Below the pieces are notes generated by a model that searched no databases, was not told the origin of the DNA, and was given only the letters and a program-made list of their open reading frames with translations. Source: Actinoplanes palleronii (lineage in GTDB: Bacteria; Actinomycetota; Actinomycetes; Mycobacteriales; Micromonosporaceae). Taken from it: DNA of 57,252 bases. Below, piece after piece: positions 15,388 to 23,180 of this stretch. Every line of letters begins with the position of its first letter. The stretch's first letter is position 1. Where the stretch lies: contig NZ_BOMS01000106.1 of NCBI RefSeq assembly GCF_016862315.1, positions 1 through 57,252 on the forward strand, read 5' to 3'. The translations under genes and the position numbers were made by a program.

Positions 15388-16299
15388 TCACCGGTGCTGT
15401 GCAGCAGCGTCGCCGCCGAGCTGCCACATCTCGTAGTTGCCGCACTCGGCGGTGATCTCGGCCGTTTCCCGCGCCGCGCTGAGGAAATCCTCGACCAGCG
15501 GCGACGTGCGTGATGCCGCCACCGCGAGGCACACCTGCTCGGGCGCCAGATCCGCGACGGGCACGTAGCTGACGTCCGGGTGGGAGTAGAAAACGGTCGC
15601 TGACCGGGCCAGGAACGAGATGCCCCGGCCGGCCGCGACGTGCGCGAGCGTCTCGTCCACCCCGCGCACCAGGTATCCGGCGTTGGGGTGCGGCCGCTTG
15701 GTGGGCTGGGTGCTCGGGTCGGCGTGCCAGAGCAGCGGCTCACCGGCCAGGTCCGCCTCGGTGACCTGCTCCTTGCCGGCCAGCCGGTGCCCGGCGGGCA
15801 GCACCGCCACCCGCGGCTCGGTGTAGAACGGGGTGACCCGCAGGCCGGCCTCGTCGAGGGGCAGCCGCACGTAGCCGATGTCGATGCGGCCGTCGAGCAG
15901 CATCGCGGCCTGGTCGTCGGCTTCGATCCGCTGCACGTCCACGGTCACGCCCGGGTGCCGGGTGGCGAACAGCTGCACCGCCGGGGTGACCGTGATGCCG
16001 GCCCGGAAGCCGACCATGAGCCGCTGGTCGCCGCGCGCGGCCGCGGTCACCCGGCGGCGCACCGCGTGCGCGGAGGCCAGCAGCGGGCCGGCGTCGGTCA
16101 GCAGCTGCCGGCCGGCGGCGGTCAGCTGCACGCCGTGACTGTCCCGGACCAGGAGCGGGGTGCCGAGATCCTGCTCGAGCGCGCGGATCTGCCGGCTGAG
16201 CGCCGGCTGGGCGATGTGCAGGTCATCGGCGGCGCGACCGAAGTGCAACCGGTCGGCGACGGCGACGAAGTAGCGCAACTTGCGCAGGTCCAGATCCAT
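15388..16299 (-). CDS. LysR-family transcriptional regulator
   Basis: A 303-aa DNA-binding regulator. The N-terminal winged HTH spans about residues 4-63 (LRKLRYFVAVADRLHFGRAA, then IAQPALSRQIRALEQDLG), followed by a linker helix and a periplasmic-binding-like effector domain (about 90-290). Length is normal. It is transcribed divergently from the three-gene redox operon starting at 16391 across a 91-bp gap that holds an inverted repeat, the classic arrangement in which a LysR protein controls its neighbours and itself. The effector is unknown. Confidence 0.92.
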   Translation of the reverse strand: MDLDLRKLRYFVAVADRLHFGRAADDLHIAQPALSRQIRALEQDLGTPLLVRDSHGVQLTAAGRQLLTDAGPLLASAHAVRRRVTAAARGDQRLMVGFRAGITVTPAVQLFATRHPGVTVDVQRIEADDQAAMLLDGRIDIGYVRLPLDEAGLRVTPFYTEPRVAVLPAGHRLAGKEQVTEADLAGEPLLWHADPSTQPTKRPHPNAGYLVRGVDETLAHVAAGRGISFLARSATVFYSHPDVSYVPVADLAPEQVCLAVAASRTSPLVEDFLSAARETAEITAECGNYEMWQLGGDAAAQHR

Positions 16300-16314
16300 G
16301 AAGCCTCCCGGAAC

Positions 16315-16337
16315 GGCGATGCCTGAAGGGTATCGCC
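16315..16337. promoter_or_regulatory. Candidate LysR binding site
   Basis: Inverted repeat GGCGATGCC-TGAAG-GGTATCGCC (8 of 9 pairs) between the divergent LysR gene and the reductase operon, 16 bp from the LysR start codon. Position and symmetry fit an autoregulatory site; binding is inferred. Confidence 0.5.
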
Positions 16338-16390
16338 ACAGCTGAAACAGGTCTTGGACACCCAGCTCAGGCCGGTGACACGCTCACCAC

Positions 16391-17023
16391 GTGAGAAAAA
16401 CAGGCAGCATCAGCATCATCGGCCTGGGCGGCATGGGGCGCGCCCTCGCCGCCCGCGCGGTCGAGGCCGGCCACGCCGTCGAGCTCATCGGTCGCGACGC
16501 GGCCAAGGCCGGGGAGGTGGCCGCCGCGCTCGGTGGCGGCGCCACGGCCGGCACGATCGGCACCGCCCCTGCCGGCGACATCGTCATCCTCGCCGTGCCG
16601 CACGCGAGCGCCGTGCCGGTCGTCACCGGGTACGGCAACGCGCTGGCCGGCAAGGTCATCGTCGACATCACCAACCCGATGAAAGCCGACGCGAGCGGGC
16701 TGACCACCCCGGACGGCACGTCCGCGGCGCAGCAGATCGCGGCGGCCGCCCCGGCGAGCGCGCACGTGGTGAAGGCGTTCAACACCGTCTTCGGTCACGT
16801 CATGGTGCCCGGCCGCCGGCTGGACGTGCTCTTCGCCGGCGACGACGCGCCGGCCAAGGCGAGCGTGTCGGCGTTCATCGAGAGCCTCGGGTTGCGACCG
16901 CTGGATGCCGGCGGCCTGGCAATGGCGCACTGGCTGGAAGGAACGGGCCTGCTGATGGTCAGCCTGGCCCGTCACGGCACAGGTGACTTCAACTTCGCCC
17001 TCAGCCTCAGCTCCCACTCCTAA
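16391..17023 (+). CDS. NADPH:F420 reductase-like NAD(P)-binding protein
   Basis: A 210-aa Rossmann protein starting at GTG 16391. An ISIIGLGGMGRALAARAVEAGH dinucleotide-binding motif lies at about residues 7-28 (GxGxxG), followed by DIVILAVPH, a VDITNP turn near 92 and the VVKAFNTVFG motif near 126, all hallmarks of the family that includes NADPH-dependent F420 reductase (Fno). It is first in an operon with an SDR and a second protein of the same family. Whether it uses F420 is unknown; many actinobacterial members act on other substrates. Confidence 0.8.
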   Translation: MRKTGSISIIGLGGMGRALAARAVEAGHAVELIGRDAAKAGEVAAALGGGATAGTIGTAPAGDIVILAVPHASAVPVVTGYGNALAGKVIVDITNPMKADASGLTTPDGTSAAQQIAAAAPASAHVVKAFNTVFGHVMVPGRRLDVLFAGDDAPAKASVSAFIESLGLRPLDAGGLAMAHWLEGTGLLMVSLARHGTGDFNFALSLSSHS

Positions 17024-17034
17024 GGAACAGCAGC

Positions 17035-17979
17035 ATGCGCGTTTTCGTCACTGGCGGGACCGGCCACTCCGGTTCGTACATCGTTCCCGAGTTGATCGCC
17101 GCCGGACACGAGGTGACCGGGCTGGCCCGGACGGATGCCGCCGCGGCGGCGCTGTCCGCACTCGGCGCGAAAGTGCGTCGCGGGGACCTCGAGGATCTCG
17201 ACGGGCTCAAAGAGGCGGCCGCGGACTCCGACGGCGTCATCCACGTCGCGCACCGGCAGGATCTGCTGTTCACCGGCGGGATCCACGCCGTGGCCGCCGC
17301 GGAGGTCCCGATCATGCTCGCGTACGGCGAGGCGCTGGCCGGCACCGGGAAACCGCTGGTCGCGGCCGGGAGTATCGGCTCGCCCGGGCAGGGGGTCCTG
17401 GGCCGGACGGCCACCGAGGAGGACCCGGCGCTGCCCAGCGGCGAGGAGCACCGGAGCACGCTACGGGCTCGTAACGTCGTGGAGACCACCGTGATCGGCC
17501 TGGCCGAGCGGGGCGTGCGGTCGTCGATCGTGCGGATCGCCAACATCGCGCACAGTACGACCGACCGCGCCGGTTTCCTCCCGGCGCTGATCGGGCTCGC
17601 GAAGGAAAAGGGCTTCGTCGGTTATCCCGGCGACGGGGCGAACCTGTGGAACGCGGTGCACATCCGCGATGTCGCCCCGCTGTTCCGCCTGGCATTGGAG
17701 AAGGGTCCGGCCGGCCGGTACTGGCATGCGGTCGGGGACGAGGGCATCGCGTTCCGCACGATCGCCGAGGCCATCGGCAGTCGCCTGGGCCTGCCCGTCG
17801 TGAGCCTCCCCGTGGACGAACTGGTGCTGCCGGGTTACTACGGCTTCCTCGCGAACATCGTCACGCAGACCTACCCGGCGTCGAACCTGATCACCCGCCA
17901 GGCGCTCGGCTGGGAGCCCGTCCAGCCGCGCCTGCTCGCCGATCTGGACAACGGCCACTACTTCGGGGTCAGCGCATGA
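17035..17979 (+). CDS. Extended/atypical SDR, NAD-dependent epimerase family
   Basis: A 314-aa protein with the N-terminal TGGTGHSG glycine motif (residues 6-13), an RRGDLEDLDGL segment (about 50) and DGVIHVAH near 70, typical of extended SDRs that bind NAD(P)H and act on nucleoside-sugar or small carbonyl substrates. The usual YxxxK active-site pair is not obvious; the region around residues 140-150 reads EEHRSTLRARNVVE, which suggests an atypical SDR. It starts 11 bp after the upstream stop (AAGGAAC precedes the ATG) and overlaps the next gene by 4 bp. Confidence 0.82.
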   Translation: MRVFVTGGTGHSGSYIVPELIAAGHEVTGLARTDAAAAALSALGAKVRRGDLEDLDGLKEAAADSDGVIHVAHRQDLLFTGGIHAVAAAEVPIMLAYGEALAGTGKPLVAAGSIGSPGQGVLGRTATEEDPALPSGEEHRSTLRARNVVETTVIGLAERGVRSSIVRIANIAHSTTDRAGFLPALIGLAKEKGFVGYPGDGANLWNAVHIRDVAPLFRLALEKGPAGRYWHAVGDEGIAFRTIAEAIGSRLGLPVVSLPVDELVLPGYYGFLANIVTQTYPASNLITRQALGWEPVQPRLLADLDNGHYFGVSA

Positions 17980-18635
17980 CGACCGTGGGATTCATCGGCA
18001 GCGGCGCGATCGGCAGCACCCTCGCGCGGCTGGCGGTCGCGGCCGGGCATCAGGTTGTGCTCAGCAATTCACGCGGTCCCGCAACGCTCGCGGACCTGGT
18101 CGCGGAACTCGGGCCGCGCGCGTCGGCGGCGACGAGCGGAGAGGCCGCGGCCGCGGGTGACCTGGTCGTGGTCACCGTGCCGGTCAGAGCCTTCGCCGAC
18201 GTGGCCGCCGTGCCGCTCGCCGGAAAGACGGCCATCGACACGTGCAACTACGGCCCGGAACGGGACGGGCCCATCCCCTCGCTCGACAGCGGGTCGCTCA
18301 CCTCGAGTGAGCTGCTGCAGCGGTATCTCCCGAACACTGTGGTCGTGAAGGCGTTCAACAACATCTTCTACAAGCACTTGCTGTCATTGGCGGGGGCGGA
18401 AGACCGCTCGTACTTGCCGGTCGCCGGGGACTCCCCGGCGGCGACGACGGCGGTGACCGCGTTCATCGAGTCCCTCGGGTATGGCGTGGTGGACGCGGGA
18501 CCACTGGCCGGCAGCTGGCGCCAATCGACGGGCACGCCGGTCTGGGGAACTCCGTACGGGCCGTACTCGGATGAGAACGGCCAGTCGGCCGGCGAGGTGG
18601 CCATCCGCACGGCGCTGGCCGCCGCGACGCGGTAA
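17976..18635 (+). CDS. Second NADPH:F420 reductase-like protein
   Basis: A 219-aa Rossmann protein starting at the ATG of an ATGA overlap (17976). It carries GFIGSGAIGSTLARLAVAAG (residues 5-24), a VVLSNSRGP segment that often reads phosphate of NADP, DTCNYGPERDG and the VVKAFNNIFYKHL motif near 125. It is homologous in outline to the first gene of the operon, so the SDR is bracketed by two related reductase-like proteins. Substrate and cofactor (NADP alone or with F420) are not determinable. Confidence 0.82.
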   Translation: MTTVGFIGSGAIGSTLARLAVAAGHQVVLSNSRGPATLADLVAELGPRASAATSGEAAAAGDLVVVTVPVRAFADVAAVPLAGKTAIDTCNYGPERDGPIPSLDSGSLTSSELLQRYLPNTVVVKAFNNIFYKHLLSLAGAEDRSYLPVAGDSPAATTAVTAFIESLGYGVVDAGPLAGSWRQSTGTPVWGTPYGPYSDENGQSAGEVAIRTALAAATR

Positions 18636-18639
18636 CCGG

Positions 18640-18813
18640 TCACCGCCACTGGGTCACGTGGTGCAGTTCTCCCGTGGTGAGATCCGGCTGCCCCCAGTGG
18701 TCGCCGACGGTCGTGGTGTAGACCACAACCAGCACTCGCTCGCTCGGATAGGCGGTGTAGAAACCCCGGTACCAGTGGGGTTCGCCGAGGCCCGGCCGAG
18801 GTCCGATGGTCAG
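18640..18813 (-). pseudogene. Orphan C-terminal gene fragment
   Basis: A stop-free minus-strand frame of about 57 codons, ending at 18640, has strongly coding-like codon use and reads GLGEPHWYRGFYTAYPSERV, then VGDHWGQPDLTTGELHHVTQ. It has no ATG/GTG start at its beginning and follows the Imm51 stop at once. It looks like the tail of a lost gene. I do not recognise the family. Confidence 0.45.
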
Positions 18814-19151
18814 TCAAGATCGGCTTCGGTGAGGAGTCGTGACAACAGAGCGCGATCGTGGAATGCGGCGTGCAGACGCTCAGCAAGTCGGCGCAGCGCA
18901 GCGGAGTCGGAGCTTCCGGCCACGAAGGTGCCACCTTCGGAGCTGAACCAGATCGTGTCCGTGAGGCCGGGCATCTCGGCCCGGATCAGCCACTGGGCGA
19001 AGCTCTCCCAGCCGTGTCCGTTGCTCTCCGCATCGAGTTCGTCGAAGACGTCTTCGACATCCTCCATGTCGCCGTCGAAGAGCACCAATTCCTGCTGCCC
19101 GTCTTCCCGCGTGAAGACGTGAAACGGAGACAGGGAGGGATCGTCAGTCAC
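18810..19151 (-). CDS. Imm51-family immunity protein
   Basis: A 113-aa acidic protein from GTG 19151. The pattern SNGHGWESFAQWLI ... PGLTDTIWFSSEGGTFVAG ... AALRRLAERLHA matches the Imm51 immunity family, which protects cells against polymorphic toxins. It is the last gene of a tight operon (8-bp overlap with the HTH gene upstream). No complete toxin gene is adjacent; only the fragment at 18640-18813 follows. Family assignment is by recalled motif pattern. Confidence 0.75.
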   Translation of the reverse strand: MTDDPSLSPFHVFTREDGQQELVLFDGDMEDVEDVFDELDAESNGHGWESFAQWLIRAEMPGLTDTIWFSSEGGTFVAGSSDSAALRRLAERLHAAFHDRALLSRLLTEADLD

Positions 19152-19500
19152 GCCGGCATCGTAGTGACCTCAAGGCCGGACGCAGGATTTCGACGAGCGC
19201 CCCGATCAGGTCGCCGTCCACGAAGATCTGATCACGTTCGGCCAGGTGGTCCGCGATCCGCTCGGCCAGCTCCCGGATGGCGTCATCGCCGCAGACATCT
19301 CCGGCCGGATCGCCGTCGCGAGCTCGGTGGATCCAGTCCTCAATGTCGTGCTCCCACCAGACGCGGCCCATGGCCAGCTCCTGGAACGGCTCGGGAAAGT
19401 CGTCCTGCTCGGCCAACTGCTGGATCCGTTGCCGGGAGCGCCCGAGGCGCGTCGCGATCTCCCTGGCGCCCACCAGCCGCAGCACGGTGCTGTCCATCAC
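19144..19500 (-). CDS. AlpA/MerR-like helix-turn-helix protein
   Basis: A 118-aa protein. The N-terminal part (residues 8-60: LVGAREIATRLGRSRQRIQQ, then LAMGRVWWEHDIEDWI) is an excisionase/AlpA-type winged HTH in which a Trp-containing wing follows the recognition helix. The C-terminal half is acidic and helical. Start codons GTG 19500 and ATG 19497 both overlap the stop of the gene upstream. It probably regulates this small operon or a mobile-element function, which is an inference. Confidence 0.72.
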   Translation of the reverse strand: MMDSTVLRLVGAREIATRLGRSRQRIQQLAEQDDFPEPFQELAMGRVWWEHDIEDWIHRARDGDPAGDVCGDDAIRELAERIADHLAERDQIFVDGDLIGALVEILRPALRSLRCRRD

Positions 19501-19724
19501 GACTCGTCGGGACCGCGGGCACCCGGCGCGGAGGTCACCGCGGCGACGAACCGCCGCAGCGCGTCGGGGACATCCTCCGGATGCGGCCGCAGGAAGATGA
19601 CGCCACGCCGCTCGTCGAGGATGAGTCCGTCGATGTCCAGCGGGATGCCGTCCAGGTTGATCTGCACCTCGGCATCAACCCCGAGCGCGCTCAACGCCGC
19701 AATCAGCTCACTTTGCGTAATCAC
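19497..19724 (-). CDS. Small hypothetical protein heading the Imm51 operon
   Basis: A 75-aa protein. I chose GTG 19724 because a purine-rich GGAAAGGGGGTGGG site sits just upstream; a TTG at 19742 is also in frame. The sequence (ELIAALSALGVDAEVQINLDGI..., continuing with acidic and aliphatic stretches) has no recognised domain. It overlaps the HTH gene by 3-4 bp and is first in the operon, facing the palindrome at 19871. Confidence 0.65.
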   Translation of the reverse strand: MITQSELIAALSALGVDAEVQINLDGIPLDIDGLILDERRGVIFLRPHPEDVPDALRRFVAAVTSAPGARGPDES

Positions 19725-19870
19725 AACCCACCCCCTTTCCAAAATTCAAAACCCCGCATCCGTACGCATGGCCGGCGCGTTTCGCAGGACCAGTTGTCAG
19801 CCGCGCCGCGTCCCCATTGCCAGGAAAGATCACCATGAGTAGTGACTGAGTTGCTTTCGAGCGACGGTAC

Positions 19871-19887
19871 AAGTACATGATGTACTT
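19871..19887. promoter_or_regulatory. Perfect 17-bp palindrome, candidate operator
   Basis: AAGTACAT-G-ATGTACTT: 8-bp perfect arms with a 1-nt centre in an AT-rich pocket between the divergent Imm51 operon and the DUF5753 regulator gene. Such symmetry in a divergent promoter region suggests an operator. Confidence 0.6.
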
Positions 19888-19964
19888 TTGCAACCGGTCG
19901 AAGATGATCCCTTCCTGAGATCCGGCGTGTAGGCGCGGCAGACTCACAGACAGGAGCCCGACGG

Positions 19965-20843
19965 ATGGAGTCGAGATCGATGCCGGTTCGCAGACAAGCG
20001 CCGACCGTCGCCCGTCGACGCCTTGCTGCGGAAATGCTCGAACTGCGCACTGCTGCGGGCCGCAGTCGCGAGGCGGTCGGAGCGGACACTGGGTTGTCGC
20101 AGGGCGCTCTACACCGGATCGAAACCGCCAAGACGACTCCGCAGGCCGGCACCCTGAATCACCTGATGGACTACTACGGTGTCACCGACCCGGAGAAGCG
20201 CGCCGCCATGCACGACCTCCGCAAGCGCTCGAAGCAGCTGAAGTGGCTGGAGCTCTTCGAAGGTGGCGATCTGCCGGACAGCTACCGCACACTCGCTTCC
20301 TTCGAGGCTGATGCAACGAGGATGTCCGGCTACGAGAGTCTGTTCATTCCCGGCTTGCTGCAGACTCGGGCCTACACCGAAACCATCATCCGCGCGCTTC
20401 TGCCCGAAGCGCCTGCCGAAGAGATCGAACAGCGCCTCAACATTCGCATGCGCCGGCAGGAAGCCCTGACCAAGCCGCACCCTGTCGCGTTGTGGGCGAT
20501 CCTCGACGAGGCCGCGCTCCGGCGACGGGTAGGAAGCCTCGAGACCTACCGTGAGCAGCTCGTGCACCTGCTTGCCGCAGGACAGAAACCGAACGTCACG
20601 ATCCAGGTCATCCCCTTCAGCACCGGCGCTCACCTCGGCATGCCAGGAGCGTTTGCGGTCCTGGAATTTCAGGAACCCGACCCTCCCCTGGTCTACATGG
20701 AGAACGCGGGCGGTGGCCTCTTCGTCGAAGCCGACTCTGAAATAGTCTGGTACCGCAACAGCTTCCTGCGGCTCGCCGCCCAGGCGTTGAACCCGCAAGA
20801 TACTGCTGCGTGGATCGAGCGGGTGGCCTCGGCCGCCGAATAG
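19965..20843 (+). CDS. XRE-family regulator with DUF5753 (Scr1/WhiJ-type)
   Basis: A 292-aa protein from ATG 19965 (AGGAG 9 bp upstream). The N-terminal XRE helix-turn-helix spans about residues 18-75 (AEMLELRTAAGRSREAVGAD, then LSQGALHRIETAKTTP). A DUF5753 effector domain (about 105-285) includes the characteristic YESLFIPGLLQTRAYTETII and VIPFSTGAHLGMPGAFAVLE signatures. These proteins are abundant in differentiating actinomycetes and are nearly always followed by a DUF397 gene, as here. It may control the divergent Imm51 operon through the 19871 palindrome. Confidence 0.93.
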   Translation: MESRSMPVRRQAPTVARRRLAAEMLELRTAAGRSREAVGADTGLSQGALHRIETAKTTPQAGTLNHLMDYYGVTDPEKRAAMHDLRKRSKQLKWLELFEGGDLPDSYRTLASFEADATRMSGYESLFIPGLLQTRAYTETIIRALLPEAPAEEIEQRLNIRMRRQEALTKPHPVALWAILDEAALRRRVGSLETYREQLVHLLAAGQKPNVTIQVIPFSTGAHLGMPGAFAVLEFQEPDPPLVYMENAGGGLFVEADSEIVWYRNSFLRLAAQALNPQDTAAWIERVASAAE

Positions 20844-20857
20844 GGGAAGGAACGGTC

Positions 20858-21058
20858 GTGGACCTCACCAACGCGCGCTGGACCAAGAGCACTCGTAGCG
20901 GCGCCAACGGCAACTGTGTCGAGGTCGCGATCACCGACGAAGGCGTCGCCATGCGCGACACCAAGGACCGCACCAAGACACCGCACACCTACACCCTCGC
21001 CGAATGGGATGCCTTCATCGGCGGCGTCAAAGACGGCGAGTTCGACCTCCCCGCCTGA
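20858..21058 (+). CDS. DUF397 domain protein
   Basis: A 66-aa protein. The start is GTG 20858, after a GGGGAAGG site. It carries the family core WTKSTRSGANGNCVEVA, an RDTKD strand and a closing EWDAFIGGVKDGEFDL segment. DUF397 proteins are small partners of DUF5753 regulators and probably modulate or antagonise them; it starts 14 bp after that gene. Confidence 0.93.
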   Translation: MDLTNARWTKSTRSGANGNCVEVAITDEGVAMRDTKDRTKTPHTYTLAEWDAFIGGVKDGEFDLPA

Positions 21059-21064
21059 CCAGCA

Positions 21065-21093
21065 GCCTGGTGCCGTCGGTGGCGGCACCAGGC
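21065..21093. terminator. Terminator between DUF397 and TPR genes
   Basis: Perfect 11-bp inverted repeat GCCTGGTGCCG / CGGCACCAGGC with a 7-nt loop, 6 bp after the DUF397 stop; the gene on the other side converges. Confidence 0.8.
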
Positions 21094-21159
21094 ACGCGGG
21101 GTAGCAGGTTCGGTGATGGCGTCGCGGTGCAGATGCTGAATCTGTCGCGCCGGGCGGCG

Positions 21160-21831
21160 CTACTCCGGGACTGTCGCCTTTCTCGCCTGCTCGATCTGCC
21201 GCACGATGGCGTGCGCGCCGTGCGCCTGTGCGATCGCGTGCGCCTCGTCGAGCGTCGCGGTCGCGTCCGCGTGGCGGCCCTGGGCCGCGGCGATGTAGGC
21301 CAGCCCGACCATGTTGGCGGCCACACCCGGCAACAGCCCGCGCTCCCGGCGAAGCCGCGAGGATTCCTCCAGCCGGTCGCGGGCTTCGTCCAGGCGCCCG
21401 GCCATGTGCGCCGCGATGCCCAGATGCCGCAGCGCCTCGGCCTGGATCGCCTGGTCGCCGACCTGCGCCGCCAGCCGGCCGGACCGTTCGAGCTCCGGAA
21501 CCGCGCTCGTGTTGTCCCGCCGGATGACCTGATGCAGGCAGCCGATCCAGAACAGCGCCTCCGCCTCGCCGCGCACGTCGCCCAAAGATCGGTACAGCTC
21601 GGCCGCGCGCTGGAACAGCGGCAGTTCAGCCGGGTCTTCGGCCGGGGACGGGCCGTCGCCCTCACGAGCCGTCAGAAACCGCGCGTGCAGGATCCGCCCG
21701 CGGGCCAGCGCGGCGTCGGCCTCCAACGCGTCCAAGCCCCGCTCGGCGTCGGCCAGCCCGCTGTCGTCGCCGTCGTGCACCGCCCGGTCGTAGGCCATCC
21801 TCACTCGTTCGATCCGATCCTCGGCACTCAT
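21160..21831 (-). CDS. Tetratricopeptide-repeat protein
   Basis: A 223-aa all-helical protein. I chose ATG 21831 (MSAEDRIERVR); a start nine codons upstream is possible. Helix-turn-helix TPR-like repeats are visible at about residues 75-215 (LFQRAAELYRSLGDVRGEAE, QAEALRHLGIAAHMAGRLDE, AYIAAAQGRHADATATLDEA). No signal peptide or enzymatic domain. It is likely a protein-protein interaction scaffold; the partner is unknown. Confidence 0.82.
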   Translation of the reverse strand: MSAEDRIERVRMAYDRAVHDGDDSGLADAERGLDALEADAALARGRILHARFLTAREGDGPSPAEDPAELPLFQRAAELYRSLGDVRGEAEALFWIGCLHQVIRRDNTSAVPELERSGRLAAQVGDQAIQAEALRHLGIAAHMAGRLDEARDRLEESSRLRRERGLLPGVAANMVGLAYIAAAQGRHADATATLDEAHAIAQAHGAHAIVRQIEQARKATVPE

Positions 21832-21955
21832 CTCCGGCCCCCGTCCTCGAACATCCACACGGGAGCCTAGAGGCAGGGCGGTTACCCAAAGGTGCCCTGA
21901 GATGGGAAAAGTGCGTTCTTCCGAGGTCAGGGCCGATCATCGTACGGTCGTCGGC

Positions 21956-22342
21956 ATGACTGTTACGTTGCTCGACGTGCCCGGCCTGCCCGAGATCCCG
22001 ATCTATCGCCAGGTCTCGGTGGCCACCGGTTCGCGGCTGATCCACGTCGCCGGCCAGGTCGCGTGGGACGGCGGTGACTTCGCCACTCAGGTCGAACAGG
22101 CGTACCTGAATGTCGGCACTGCTCTGGCCGCCGCCGGCGCCACCTTCGCCGACGTGGTGAAGCTGACCGCCCACGTCGTCGACTGGAAACCCGCGCTCAT
22201 GCCGGAACTGCTCGACGGCATCGCCCGCGCCTCGGCCCGGCTGGGCGTCACGATCGCCGCCCCGGCCTCGCTGTTCGGCATCGTGGCCCTGGACGTCCCC
22301 GAACACCTGGTCGAGGTCGAAGCCGTGGCCGTGCTGGATTAG
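21956..22342 (+). CDS. RidA (YjgF/YER057c) family protein
   Basis: A 128-aa protein from ATG 21956, the usual family length. It has the Rid fold pattern: an early YRQVSVATGSRLIHVAGQVA strand pair, VEQAYLNVGTALAAAGATFADVVKLT and a final VEVEAVAVLD strand. The Arg that canonical RidA uses for enamine/imine hydrolysis (in a PARS-like motif) appears replaced: the sequence here reads APASLFGIVALD. It may therefore belong to a non-canonical Rid subgroup. It overlaps the convergent HxlR gene by 4 bp. Confidence 0.85.
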   Translation: MTVTLLDVPGLPEIPIYRQVSVATGSRLIHVAGQVAWDGGDFATQVEQAYLNVGTALAAAGATFADVVKLTAHVVDWKPALMPELLDGIARASARLGVTIAAPASLFGIVALDVPEHLVEVEAVAVLD

Positions 22343-22725
22343 GCGTCGCCGAAGCGGGCTCGGGAGGCCTCGATCTGTTTGAGGTAGGTCTGGGTCCAGC
22401 CGCACATGCCGTCGACCACCTCGCGCAGCGCGACGCCCGCCTCGGTGAGCGAATACTCCACGCTGGGCGGGACGGTGGGGTGCACGGTCCGGTCGACCAG
22501 GCCGTTGCGCTCCAACGTGCGCAGGTTCTGGGTCAGCACCTTGTGGCTGATGTCGCCGACCTCGCGCCGCAGCTCGTTGAAGCGCATCGTCCGCAGCCCG
22601 AGGAACTCGATGATCAGCAGCGACCACTTGTTGGCCACGTCCGAGAAGATGGCCCGGGCCAGCGAGTCGGCCCGGGCCAGATCAGCCTCGGGCGGCAGCG
22701 CGCCGATCTCCTGCCTGGTCCCCAC
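22339..22725 (-). CDS. HxlR-family transcriptional regulator
   Basis: A 128-aa winged-helix protein from GTG 22725. The HxlR core is clear: FSDVANKWSLLIIEFLG, then MRFNELRREVGDISHKVLTQ (recognition helix) and the wing VHPTVPPSVEYSLTEAG. The redox-sensing Cys found just before the first helix in some relatives is absent (ARAIFSDV), so thiol sensing is unlikely. It may regulate the convergent RidA gene or the region upstream; there is no divergent partner. Confidence 0.9.
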   Translation of the reverse strand: MGTRQEIGALPPEADLARADSLARAIFSDVANKWSLLIIEFLGLRTMRFNELRREVGDISHKVLTQNLRTLERNGLVDRTVHPTVPPSVEYSLTEAGVALREVVDGMCGWTQTYLKQIEASRARFGDA

Positions 22726-22749
22726 CGGTCCGAGCGTAGTACGCCGTCG

Positions 22750-22944
22750 TCAGTGCGACGCGGCCAGCGGTGTCGCGCCGTTGGCGTAGACGATGTGGCT
22801 GAGGCGTTCCGCGCTCGCGGCGATCTGCAGGACGACGTCGAGGCGTTCACCCGGCTCGATCGCACGGGCCTCGGTGAGCTGGCGACGCAGAATCTGCACC
22901 TCGGCGAGATGGATGTCGAGTGCGTTGACGATTTCCGCGTGCAA
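22750..22944 (-). CDS. Small helical hypothetical protein
   Basis: A 64-aa protein inside a longer stop-free frame. I chose TTG 22944 because CAGGAG lies 7 bp upstream and coding-like sequence begins there. It is a predicted amphipathic helical hairpin (EIVNALDIHLAEVQILRRQL, then RLDVVLQIAASAERLSHIVY). No family is recognised. Confidence 0.55.
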   Translation of the reverse strand: MHAEIVNALDIHLAEVQILRRQLTEARAIEPGERLDVVLQIAASAERLSHIVYANGATPLAASH

Positions 22945-23129
22945 TCTTGGCTCCTGGTTCAGGGATGAAGCCGAAGGGATTTCGGCAACGACATCAACCG
23001 TAGGCACGTTCGGTAGCCACCGACCGCAAGTTGTGAAGCTGGCCACCTGTGATGCTGATGGGGCGGACGCGGTCCCCGCCTCCTTCTCCGCGGATGAGAA
23101 ATCGGCGACGACCCGACGACAACGACAAC

Positions 23130-23161
23130 GACGGCGCCTCCGCCGAAGCGGAGGCGCCGTC
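23130..23161 (-). terminator. Terminator after GlsB/YeaQ-like gene
   Basis: Perfect 14-bp inverted repeat GACGGCGCCTCCGC / GCGGAGGCGCCGTC around a CGAA tetraloop, 19 bp past the stop at 23181 on the minus strand. Confidence 0.85.
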
Positions 23162-23180
23162 GCCGGGGAGGTCAGTGCGG

